Shown piece by piece: positions 34,340 through 41,479 of a stretch of DNA of 48,826 bases (the stretch's first letter is position 1; each line of letters begins with the position of its first letter). The notes beneath the pieces were generated by a model that saw nothing but the letters and a program-made list of their open reading frames with translations, did not search any database and was not told the DNA's origin. Location: contig NZ_LIQZ01000115.1 in the NCBI RefSeq assembly GCF_001418655.1, positions 1-48,826 on the forward strand, read 5' to 3'. The DNA comes from Streptomyces phaeochromogenes. Lineage in GTDB: Bacteria > Actinomycetota > Actinomycetes > Streptomycetales > Streptomycetaceae. Made by a program: the position numbers and the translations under genes.

Positions 34340-35360
34340 CGCTGCCCAGACGTTCGGGCCAGGTCTTCCTCGCCTCTTCCACGAAATTCTTCACCGCGGT
34401 GGTGTCCCCCTCAATCCACTGCACGGCCGTGACCAGGGCGACAGGGCCCTGTTCGAACTCTCCGCACCTACGGACAATCTGATAGAGCTGAATGCGTGGG
34501 CTGCTTTGCCGCGCGATCCCGGAGACGATCTCGGGCGGGAGTTGGAGCAGCAGTTGGTATCCCGCGTCGATTCGGAACGATTCGATCGCCAGCAGGCGAT
34601 CCACCACGGCCCACAGGACACGCGCAGGCAAGGGTTCGTCGATGTGGGTCAGTTGCGGAGCAGCGCGAGGCGGGGCGGGCGCCGCGATCGCGAAGCTGGT
34701 CCCGTCCAGGACGTCCAGCGGAATCATCCACGCGACCCGTGTCGCTACGACGGCGTGCGTCGAGCGCGCAGCGAGCACGGCCGCGAGTACGCCCACAACC
34801 AGACCGCGCCGAAGGTCCCACACGCCCGCACCGCTGAAGCCCCGCGTGACAGGGGCGCCCACAGGGTCGAGGCCGTCAATCTGCCTCCATGCGGGGTGTG
34901 CTCCGCCGGCCCCCACTATCTGCCCGCGGGCCCAGATTCCGTCCGGTACCCCGCTTGGATACCCGTACACCGCGACCGACTCACTGGTGCCCGTGCCGCA
35001 GCTGCCGAGCGGCGCGGGGACCGCGCCCGCCGGGAGCTCACCCTCCAGCTGCAACACCGCGACATCACCCGCCGGAGGCGAGCGCAGCCAGCCGGCTTCG
35101 GCCACGTGAGCGTGGATCGACTCGTGCGGGCCCTGTGCGGTGGCAGGGAATTCCAGCAGGATCTGTCCCTCCGGCGCCGCGTCGGTATGGGGCCCAGGCA
35201 GACGCAGTGCCGCCTCAACGACATGCGCGCAGGTGAGGACGGTTCCACTTGTCAGAAGCACCCCGGCACCGACAACTCCCGCGCGCTCGTGGTCTCGTAC
35301 ACGGACCCGCCACGCGCCAATGCCCGGCGATGCGGAGGCACCGACGTCCCGTAACCCCAC
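34332..35360 (-). CDS. trypsin-like serine protease with C-terminal effector-associated-type domain
   Basis: 342 aa from GTG 35360, with GAGGGGG 5 nt upstream. The catalytic triad is visible: His46 in LTCAHVV, Asp99 in GDVAVLQL and Ser176 in RGFSGAGVW. There is no signal peptide, so it should act in the cytoplasm. Residues about 240-342 (ARVLWAVVDRLLAIESFRID, LYQIVRRCGEFE, ALVTAVQWIEGDT..V) look like an effector-associated domain that would pair with the one on the VMAP protein. It is the first gene of the operon and the probable toxic effector: activation of the MoxR/STAND switch would release proteolysis. The mechanism is inferred from the family. Confidence 0.9.
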   Translation of the reverse strand: MGLRDVGASASPGIGAWRVRVRDHERAGVVGAGVLLTSGTVLTCAHVVEAALRLPGPHTDAAPEGQILLEFPATAQGPHESIHAHVAEAGWLRSPPAGDVAVLQLEGELPAGAVPAPLGSCGTGTSESVAVYGYPSGVPDGIWARGQIVGAGGAHPAWRQIDGLDPVGAPVTRGFSGAGVWDLRRGLVVGVLAAVLAARSTHAVVATRVAWMIPLDVLDGTSFAIAAPAPPRAAPQLTHIDEPLPARVLWAVVDRLLAIESFRIDAGYQLLLQLPPEIVSGIARQSSPRIQLYQIVRRCGEFEQGPVALVTAVQWIEGDTTAVKNFVEEARKTWPERLGSDD

Positions 35361-35954
35361 GTGTCCCCCTCGTGTGCCATGCGGGAAAATCAGGGTAAGC
35401 CGAAGCGAAGCGCTTGTGTACGGGGGAAACCTGGCCGGATTGCGTGGTCGCGTTCATCGGGTACTTCACACCTCGCCACCACGAGGCTTTCGGTCCGGGC
35501 AAGTCGCCTACTCCCCCTGCCGCTTGCAACGTGGACCCGCCTGCCACGCCGACATTGGCGTCACCGTCGCGGCAGGGAAGGTGCAGCACCAATAGGTCGG
35601 TCCGCAGCCGCTGCTCAGCGTCAGTGCGGCCGAGCACAATCACGTCGCGGACGTCGTACGCATAAAAGAGTGGAAAAAGGTGCTATGCGGACATACCACC
35701 CCACGTTCGCGGCACCCAGCACGAAGGCCGCGAGGATGAACCTGCTGCGTCGCAGTCACGCCTCATCGAGTGGTGCAGGAATCCGGAATGCCTAGCTCTC
35801 ACTGCGGGCTTCACGGTAGGCAATGTCAAAAGATCCGGGCAGCGCCACGGCCGTTCACTGCGGCGCGAGCGAACATATGCCGCAACACATGCCCCATCAG
35901 GGATCCCCTTGCGGAGCAGGGCTTCGGCATAGTTGCATGACGTCCAGTTCGTGA
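35361..35954. other. 594-bp region without a recognised gene, upstream of the protease operon
   Basis: The minus-strand operon promoter must be in the first part; an AAGCG-AAG-CGCTT dyad lies near 35400-35412. Short frames exist, for example 36 codons from ATG 35684 behind an AAGGTG, but none resembles a known protein. Composition is mixed and locally AT-richer (35660-35690), consistent with decayed DNA. Confidence 0.4.
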
Positions 35955-36166
35955 TCATTCGAGGCCGAGGAGTGCGCGGGGGCGGCGAGGGTCGCGAGCG
36001 TTGCAGCAGAGGCTGGCCCGCGGTGTTCTTCACTCCGGCCGTCCGGAGGGCTCCGATGTCGATGTCGCGCCAGATGGCCATCGCGCGGGCGCGCTGCAGG
36101 TCCGCAGCGGAGAGGCATCCTCGGCGAAGCTGGTGTCGCGGACATGGTGCAGGGCCTCGATCTCTA
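35955..36166 (-). pseudogene. ISAs1/IS4-type transposase, C-terminal remnant with frameshifts
   Basis: Three consecutive blocks in different minus-strand frames reconstruct a transposase C-terminus: [21 protein letters not shown] (36160-36090), then [22 protein letters not shown] (36081-36016), then [15 protein letters not shown] and stop (36002-35955). These correspond in order to the family pattern IE-x-LH-x-VRD-x-TF-x-ED-x-S-Q-x-RT, NLAIG-x-LR-x-AG, N-x-AR-D-x-RPL-x-LLG. At least two frameshifts and no DDE catalytic region remain, so it is inactive. Terminal repeats were not found. Confidence 0.75.
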
Positions 36167-36470
36167 GGACACCTCGCGAAGGCCGTTGGAGAAGTCGGCT
36201 CGCCGCTGTTCGCGCTCGTCCAGATCTGTCACGACTTTCGGATTTATCCGAACTTCCCGATCCTCCACCCGTCAACCCCCAACGGCATCCCGCACCTATC
36301 CGGAACGTGAAATACCCCTTTCCGTCCCCCATGAATTGGACGGGACGGGCAATACGCGGCGGACATCGGCACGTTGCTATTAGCAGACGCACTCAAGTCC
36401 GACCCGGAATCGACCCCAACAGGTCAATGAATCGCAAAAAATACGCCCTGCCCTGCAGAAACTTAGAGCG
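36167..36470. other. 304-bp region downstream of rnpB
   Basis: No gene seen. On the minus strand it follows the rnpB 3' end. A T6 run (A6 at 36436-36441 on the plus strand) preceded by small CTGC/GCAG pairing may be the rnpB terminator. The rest is probably eroded mobile-element DNA. Confidence 0.4.
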
Positions 36471-36883
36471 GCAGACGAGTCGGGCTGTACGCCGGGTTCT
36501 GTCTCCCGGTCGCCTCGCGGCGGCCGGGGAGACGGCCATCCATCTAGGGCCGGCGTTGCCGCCGGCCTCGTGCGGTCTACCCGCGGACTCGGGCGAGCAG
36601 CCCTCGAACGTCCGCGCAGGGCACGTGTTACCGCGCCCCTCTTGACCTTGCTCCGGGTGGGGTTTACCTAGCCGCCTGAGTCGCCTCAGGCGCTGGTGGT
36701 CTCTTACACCACCGTTTCACCCTTACCTGGGACCGAGGTCCCTGGCGGTTTGCTTTCTGTGGCACTGTCCCGCGGGTCACCCCGGGTGGCCGTTAGCCAC
36801 CACCCTGCCCTGTGGAGCCCGGACGTTCCTCGGGAAGCGCCCCCGAAGGGGACTCCACGCGGCCGTCCGCCCGGCTCGTCTGC
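36471..36883 (-). ncRNA. rnpB: RNase P RNA (bacterial type A, actinobacterial)
   Basis: About 413 nt. The minus strand shows the conserved core: GAGGAACGTCCGGGCTCC (36814-36831), followed by CAGGGTGGTGGCTAACGGCC (about 36787-36806, equivalent to the universally conserved region with the GGUAACGGC-type element), ACAGAAAGCAAACCGCC (36744-36760), and a 3' part ending in ACCCGGCGTACAGCCCGAC near 36480. The 5' GCAGACGAGC and 3' GACTCGTCTGC ends pair to form helix P1. It is the catalytic RNA that trims the 5' leader of pre-tRNAs with RnpA. Its 5' 91 nt overlap the end of the EamA frame on the same strand, so its promoter lies inside that gene; TACCAT about 10 nt upstream is a candidate -10. Confidence 0.97.
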
Positions 36884-37788
36884 CGTGTCGACCATGGTAC
36901 CGGGCCCGCGGCCCGCCCTGGAACCGGAGCCGTCGGGGCCGCCGTCGCCAGGAACGAGCCCAGCAGGATCAGCGTGAACGCCGCCACCACTCCCGCCGTC
37001 AGCTCCTCGTTCAGGAACAGCACGCCCGCCGTCACCGCCACCGCCGGGTTGACGTACGTGAAGACCACCGCCCGTGTCGGACCCGCCTCCCTGATCAGTT
37101 CCAGGAAGACCACGAAGGCCAGGGCCGTGCAGATCACTCCCAGGCCCGAGAGGGACGCCAGGACCGAGGGGGACGGGACCGACGACGGCCACGTCAGCGC
37201 CGCTGCCGGGGCGTATACCAGCGCCGCCAGGAGCAGGCAGGGGGCTATCAGTTGCAGGGTCGGGACCGGCTTCAGGTAGCGGGCCATGATGAGTGGGGCC
37301 GTTGCGTAGCCCACCACCGTCACCAGCATCTCCGTCAGGGCGCGGGCGTTTCCGCCTGTCAGGTGTGGGGCCGTGAGGACCGCCACGCCGGCCAGGCCCA
37401 GTGCCAGGCCCGTCATGCGGCGGGCGCCCAGGCGTTCCGTGTCTCCGAAGTAGCGGGCCAGGAGTATGCCGACGATGGGTACTCCCGCGATCAGCAGGCC
37501 CGCCGTCGAGCTGGAGAGGTGGCGTTCCGCGTCGGTCAGGGTCCACCAGGGGCCGATGATCTCTATGCACGCGAACGCCAGCATGGGGCGCCAGTGCGCT
37601 CGTACGACTCCGATCAGGTTTCCCTGGCGGATCGCGAAGGGCAGCAGCAGGGCCGCGCCCAGCGCACATCGCGTGAACACCACCATGGACGCGGACATGC
37701 CACCGTCCACCGCTACTTTGATCATCAGGTAGGGGATGCCCCAGAGCACTCCCATCAGGGAGAAGAGAAACCAGCCGCGTGCAGTCAT
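36793..37788 (-). CDS. EamA/DMT family drug-metabolite exporter
   Basis: 331 aa. Two EamA repeats with about ten membrane helices are visible, starting with WFLFSLMGVLWGIPYLMIKVA and the second repeat at LIAPCLLLAALVYAPAA; the conserved second-repeat feature FVVFLELIREAGPTRA..TYVNPAVAV is intact. The last about 30 residues (after ATAAPTAPVPG) are hydrophilic and are encoded by the 5' part of rnpB, so they are probably not under protein-level selection. The gene follows the AraC-type regulator by 19 nt on the same strand, which suggests that the regulator and exporter share a transcript. Confidence 0.92.
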   Translation of the reverse strand: MTARGWFLFSLMGVLWGIPYLMIKVAVDGGMSASMVVFTRCALGAALLLPFAIRQGNLIGVVRAHWRPMLAFACIEIIGPWWTLTDAERHLSSSTAGLLIAGVPIVGILLARYFGDTERLGARRMTGLALGLAGVAVLTAPHLTGGNARALTEMLVTVVGYATAPLIMARYLKPVPTLQLIAPCLLLAALVYAPAAALTWPSSVPSPSVLASLSGLGVICTALAFVVFLELIREAGPTRAVVFTYVNPAVAVTAGVLFLNEELTAGVVAAFTLILLGSFLATAAPTAPVPGRAAGPVPWSTRQTSRADGRVESPSGALPEERPGSTGQGGG

Positions 37789-37807
37789 GCACGCAGTCTC
37801 GGCCTGG

Positions 37808-38749
37808 TCAGCGGCGGGAGTCTTGAACGCTGTTGCGGTACGCCGCCGGAGTCACGCCCAGTACCCGGCGGAACCAGCGCGTCAGGTGCGCCTGGTCCGC
37901 GAAGCCGACCAGGGCCGCCGTCTCGGCCGGGCGGTGGCCCTTCTCCAGTAGGCAGCGGGCCCGGTTCACGCGGTGCTGGGCCAGCCAGGCGTACGGCGGC
38001 ATCCCCGTGCTCGTACGGAAGGCTCGGAGCAGTTGGTAGCGGGACAGGTCCAGGTCCGCGGCCAGGGCGGAGAGGGAGGGTGGGGAGAGGAGTTCGTCCG
38101 TCAGACGGGCTCGGACCGTCTCGGCTATTCGGTCCGCGCCCGGGATTCTGTCGCACACCGGGCGGGCCGTGGAGTGGCGGCGGGCCAGGGCTGTCAGCAG
38201 CCATGGGATGCGGGACTCCGCCTCCAACGGGTCCGGGCAGACGCTCAGTTCGGTGTGTGCGAGGCGGAGGGCGGTGGCCAGTTCGGGGTCGTCGAGGACG
38301 GGGTCGCGGAAGTGCGGGATGCCGTACGTGCCTTCGGTGAGCAGGGGGACCTCGGCGTACAGGGCGCGGTAGGCGTAGCCGTCGGATGCCGCCGGGCCGC
38401 CGGTGTGCGTCTCGCCGGGGGCGAGAACGACTATCGAGCCGGGGCCCGTCTCGATCCGGCCGCCTCGGTAGTCGATGATCTCGGAGCCGCCGACGCAGAC
38501 GCCGATGGTGAACTCCTCGTGGGCGTGGGGCGCGTAGCGGTGGCGGTCGAAGCGGGCGGTGAGGAGGTCGAGGGGGCGACCGCTCCGGCCGAGGGTCGCC
38601 CGGGTCCAGACCGCCTGCTCGCGCCCGCCCATCGACTCACGGCCAGTCGCTGGCTCACCGCCACTCACCGGTTCGCGGCCAGCCGCCTGCCCGTACCCGC
38701 CCGGCCGGCGAAGCCCATCCGCGCGCTCACCATCACCCCGTGCCCCCAT
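37808..38749 (-). CDS. AraC-family transcriptional regulator
   Basis: 313 aa from ATG 38749, chosen because GAGGAGG lies 9 nt upstream. An N-terminal AraC-type cupin sensor (YAPHAHEEFTIGVCVGG, GSIVVLAPGETHTG) is followed by a C-terminal pair of HTH motifs (LSALAADLDLSRYQLLRAF and ETAALVGFADQAHLTRWFRRVLGVTPAAYR). It lies upstream of the EamA exporter gene with a 19-nt gap and probably controls it in response to a small ligand. Confidence 0.93.
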   Translation of the reverse strand: MGARGDGERADGLRRPGGYGQAAGREPVSGGEPATGRESMGGREQAVWTRATLGRSGRPLDLLTARFDRHRYAPHAHEEFTIGVCVGGSEIIDYRGGRIETGPGSIVVLAPGETHTGGPAASDGYAYRALYAEVPLLTEGTYGIPHFRDPVLDDPELATALRLAHTELSVCPDPLEAESRIPWLLTALARRHSTARPVCDRIPGADRIAETVRARLTDELLSPPSLSALAADLDLSRYQLLRAFRTSTGMPPYAWLAQHRVNRARCLLEKGHRPAETAALVGFADQAHLTRWFRRVLGVTPAAYRNSVQDSRR

Positions 38750-38763
38750 GGCGTCGTACCTCC

Positions 38764-39381
38764 TCAGGGGTGCAACGCCCGCGTGCCCTTCTTCCATGCC
38801 CCGGCCAGGTCGGCGTCGTCCGGAAAGCGGCCGTGGATCTCCAGGATCACCATCCCGTGGGCGAACGCCCAGGTCGCCCGGGCCAGGTCCATGTCGCCGC
38901 CGCAGGCCCGGACGAGGGGCGCGGCGGCGCGGTCCTCCAGGCCGGGTGGGAGGAAGGCGCGAGGCAGGGGGCGCTCGGTGGCCAGGCAGTAGAGGTGGGG
39001 GTGTTCGAGGGCGTACTCGCGATACGCCTCGGCCAGGGCCGGGATCGATCCCGGGGCCTGGGTCTCGGCAGCCTCCAGCGCCGCGGCGGACTCGGCGAGC
39101 ATCTGCGCGATCAGCTCGACCTCCACGGCCGACTTGTCGGGGAAGTGCTTGTAGAGGGACGGGGCCTTGATGCCCAGGTGGTCGGCGAGGGCCCGCATGG
39201 TCAGCGCGGCTGGGCCGGACTCCTCCAGGAGCGCCCGGGCCGCCGCTACGATCGAACGGGCTCGTGGCGACAGCCCACCGAACCCACCGCCCTGGGCGCC
39301 CTGGCCGCCCTGAGGACCCCGCCTGTCACCGACTTGAGTGCCCCGCCCGTCGGCACCTCGGTCGCCCTGCCCGTCAGTCAC
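38764..39381 (-). CDS. TetR-family transcriptional regulator
   Basis: 205 aa from GTG 39381, with AAGGAGGG 8 nt upstream. After a disordered Gly-rich N-terminus, the TetR HTH is at about 38-85 (RSIVAAARALLEESG, LTMRALADHLGIKAPSLYKHFPDK). The C-terminal domain carries EHPHLYCLATERPL, seen in a common actinobacterial TetR subgroup. It overlaps the DUF4260 gene by 8 nt and probably represses that operon through the two palindromes at 39888-39934. Confidence 0.93.
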   Translation of the reverse strand: MTDGQGDRGADGRGTQVGDRRGPQGGQGAQGGGFGGLSPRARSIVAAARALLEESGPAALTMRALADHLGIKAPSLYKHFPDKSAVEVELIAQMLAESAAALEAAETQAPGSIPALAEAYREYALEHPHLYCLATERPLPRAFLPPGLEDRAAAPLVRACGGDMDLARATWAFAHGMVILEIHGRFPDDADLAGAWKKGTRALHP

Positions 39382-39832
39382 GCTGGAAGCCCTCCTTCGT
39401 CCGCAGGCCGTAGCCGAAGGCGCGATCGTACGAGATGTGGGCGAGCCAGCCGCACAGGGCCGCGAAGGCCGGGGCCCAGGTGACCGGTCCGAAGGTGTAG
39501 AGCGTCATGAGGGCGAGCGGGACGAGCGCTCGGTGGGCGGTGTTGTAGTACGGGACCGCGCGGGGCTGGAGGCGGCCCTTCGCCATCCCGCGCGCTTCGC
39601 CGATACCGACCAGGAACGTCAGGTCGGGCGCTATGAAGAACGCGACGGCCAGGAGTCCCGCGAGCCAGCCGTGGTTCATGGCTTCGAGTACGGCGAAGGC
39701 CGACCAGAAGAGCGCGTTCAGCAGCCAGGCGGTGCGGCGGGCGACCGGGAGCACGCGGCGGCGCCGGGGGGCGGTGTCCGTGCCCTCGGCGTTCGCGGTG
39801 TCGGCGGTGCCGGGCGCGGTGATCGTACTCAT
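39374..39832 (-). CDS. DUF4260 family membrane protein
   Basis: 152 aa from ATG 39832, with GGAGG 6 nt upstream. Four hydrophobic segments are present; the DUF4260 signature is seen as IAPDLTFLVGIG, PRAVPYYNTAHRALVP and the closing HISYDRAFGYGLR. No function is established for the family. It is the first gene of a two-gene operon with the TetR regulator and lies directly below two perfect operator-like palindromes. Confidence 0.9.
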   Translation of the reverse strand: MSTITAPGTADTANAEGTDTAPRRRRVLPVARRTAWLLNALFWSAFAVLEAMNHGWLAGLLAVAFFIAPDLTFLVGIGEARGMAKGRLQPRAVPYYNTAHRALVPLALMTLYTFGPVTWAPAFAALCGWLAHISYDRAFGYGLRTKEGFQRD

Positions 39833-39887
39833 TGCTGCCTCCTGCGGCTGGGCGGTCGGGCTGTGCGGCGGGCCGGCCGCGGGCATC

Positions 39888-39906
39888 TGGCTAACGTCGT
39901 TAGCCA
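39888..39906. promoter_or_regulatory. TetR operator candidate 1
   Basis: TGGCTAACGTCGTTAGCCA is a perfect 19-bp palindrome (9-bp arms) 55 nt upstream of the DUF4260 start. It shares the half-site GGCTAAC-N3-GTTAGCC with the copy at 39914-39934. Size and placement fit autoregulation by the TetR protein. Confidence 0.8.
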
Positions 39907-39913
39907 CGACCCT

Positions 39914-39934
39914 ACGGCTAACACCGTTAGCCGT
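39914..39934. promoter_or_regulatory. TetR operator candidate 2
   Basis: ACGGCTAAC-ACC-GTTAGCCGT is a perfect 9-bp-arm palindrome with its centre 27 bp from that of the first copy. It has the same GGCTAAC-N3-GTTAGCC core. The pair lies between the DUF4260 operon and the divergent merR gene, so merR might also be affected. Confidence 0.8.
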
Positions 39935-39978
39935 CAAGGGATGTCCACCGACCCGCGACCCGCCGGGAAGGCCACCGC

Positions 39979-40009
39979 TTGACCCTGCCGCAACGTCAAC
40001 GTTTCTACT
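39979..40009 (+). promoter_or_regulatory. MerR-type promoter with 19-bp spacer, leaderless
   Basis: TTGACC (39979-39984) and TCTACT (40004-40009) are separated by exactly 19 bp, the long spacer typical of MerR-controlled promoters. Inside the spacer lies the dyad AACGT-CA-ACGTT (39992-40003). The -10 ends 6 nt before the ATG at 40016, so transcription would begin at or next to the A of the start codon, giving a leaderless mRNA. Confidence 0.75.
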
Positions 40010-40015
40010 GAGAGC

Positions 40016-40795
40016 ATGCGGATCGGAGAACTCGCCGCGACCGTCGGCGTCACGACGCGGACCGTCCGGCACTACCACCACCTCGGGCTGCTGCCCGAAC
40101 CCGAGCGGCGTTCCAACGGCTACCGCGACTACGGCCTGCGGCACGCGGTCATGCTCGCCCGGATCAAACGGCTGACCGAGCTGGGGCTAGGCCTCGCCGA
40201 GGTGCGGGACGCCCTCGCGGACGACGCGGGGCGCGATCTCGCCGAGGTGCTCGCGGAGCTCGACGACGACCTGGCCCGCCAGGAGGCGGCGATCCGGGAG
40301 CGGCGGCTGCGGCTGCGCGCCCTGCTGGACGGGAGCGGACTGACCGCCGAGGGGCCCGTGTCTCCCGAACTGGCCGAGATCTTCGGCGAGTTGACCCGGA
40401 ACCCGGAACCGGCGATGGCCGCGAAGGACCGCGAGATGATCGCGTTCCTCGAAACGGTCGCCGCCCCGGAGGACCGCGAGCAACTGCTGTCCGCGATGCG
40501 TGCCACCGCGGACGTGCCCGGCGCACTGGAGCGGACGCACGAGGCGTACGCCCTGCTCGACGCGCTCGTCGACGTCGACCCTGCCGACCCCCGCGTCGAG
40601 GAGGCCGCCCGCGCCCTCGCCGACTGCCTGCCCGACGAGGCCCTGGAAGGCATGGGCCTCGGCCAACTCGACCTGGAGGGAACCGACATGACCGGCAACG
40701 GCAGCTTCTTCCGTGCCTTTCTCGACGACTTCGCCCCCGCGCAGGCCGCGGCGGTCCGCCGGACGATCGAACTGCTCGTGGAGCGTGCGCGATGA
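40016..40795 (+). CDS. MerR-family transcriptional regulator
   Basis: 259 aa. The MerR HTH occupies residues 1-70 (MRIGELAATVGVTTRTVRHYHHLGLLPE, NGYRDYG), followed by the dimerisation helix (about 80-110) and a long helical C-terminal effector region. No Cys pair for metal binding is seen, so a drug- or metabolite-type sensor is likelier. No ribosome site precedes the ATG, in keeping with the leaderless promoter just upstream. It overlaps the next gene by 4 nt (ATGA). Confidence 0.93.
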   Translation: MRIGELAATVGVTTRTVRHYHHLGLLPEPERRSNGYRDYGLRHAVMLARIKRLTELGLGLAEVRDALADDAGRDLAEVLAELDDDLARQEAAIRERRLRLRALLDGSGLTAEGPVSPELAEIFGELTRNPEPAMAAKDREMIAFLETVAAPEDREQLLSAMRATADVPGALERTHEAYALLDALVDVDPADPRVEEAARALADCLPDEALEGMGLGQLDLEGTDMTGNGSFFRAFLDDFAPAQAAAVRRTIELLVERAR

Positions 40796-41475
40796 GCGCG
40801 GCGGCGGACACGGTGACGACGGCGGGCGGTACGCCGGCCAGCAGTACGCCGACGGGCGGCGCCATGCGGGCCGTACGCATCATGCGGCACCCAATCGCCC
40901 ACGAGGTGCGGCTGCTGGCGAGCATCGGCCGGTGGGTGGCCCGGCGGCCCCACGGCATCGGGCACGGGCGGGCCTTCTCGTACGGGCGCGGCCAGGGCGC
41001 GATGATGTTCGGCTTCGGGTTCGTGTCCGTCCTCGAAAGCGTCTGTATGGCGGTGCTCCTGCGGAACCATCCCGCCGTCCACCGGGTCGTGTTCGCGCTC
41101 GACGTCTACACACTGCTCCTGATCGTCGGCATGCACGCGGCGTCCGTGACCCGGCCCCATGTGCTCGACGACACGGGGGACGAGGCCTTCCTGCGTATCC
41201 GCCGCGCCGCCCACGTCGACGTTCGCGTTCCGCTCGCCGCGATCACCTCCGTACGCCGCGAGTTGGTCACCACGCACGAGAAGCGCGACGGCCGGCTCGA
41301 CCTGGCCATCGGCGCGCAGACCACGATCACACTCGAACTCTCCTCCCCCGTACGGCACTTCACCTTCCTCGGGCGCCCCAAGGACGTCACCATGATCCGC
41401 TTCCACGCCGACGAACCCGAGGCGCTGGTACGGGAGATACGCGCCGCGCTGGAGCCGACTCAAGAGCCCGCGTAG
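40792..41475 (+). CDS. membrane protein of unknown function, coupled to merR
   Basis: 227 aa. Two or three membrane helices (MMFGFGFVSVLESVCMAVLL; VVFALDVYTLLLIVGMHAASV) are followed by a C-terminal cytoplasmic beta-rich domain with VDVRVPLAAITSVRRE and TTITLELSSPV. It resembles Streptomyces integral membrane proteins with a PH-like tail. Translationally coupled to merR by an ATGA overlap, it is a likely target or sensor partner of that regulator. No specific function was recognised. Confidence 0.85.
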   Translation: MSAAADTVTTAGGTPASSTPTGGAMRAVRIMRHPIAHEVRLLASIGRWVARRPHGIGHGRAFSYGRGQGAMMFGFGFVSVLESVCMAVLLRNHPAVHRVVFALDVYTLLLIVGMHAASVTRPHVLDDTGDEAFLRIRRAAHVDVRVPLAAITSVRRELVTTHEKRDGRLDLAIGAQTTITLELSSPVRHFTFLGRPKDVTMIRFHADEPEALVREIRAALEPTQEPA

Positions 41476-41479
41476 GAAC

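Noticed and set aside
35215..35643. 142-codon minus-strand frame overlapping the protease gene start
   Set aside because: Overlaps the protease N-terminus in another frame and has no family resemblance.
35684..35795. 36-codon frame with AAGGTG upstream
   Set aside because: Start signal is acceptable, but the peptide has no recognisable features.
36471..36883. tRNA, tmRNA or riboswitch instead of RNase P RNA
   Set aside because: The conserved RNase P core blocks appear in the right order and the ends pair; no tRNA-like or tmRNA tag sequence is present.
36704..37792. 362-codon minus-strand frame over the EamA gene and rnpB
   Set aside because: Gly/Pro/Arg-rich shadow of EamA in another frame; it also crosses the RNase P RNA.
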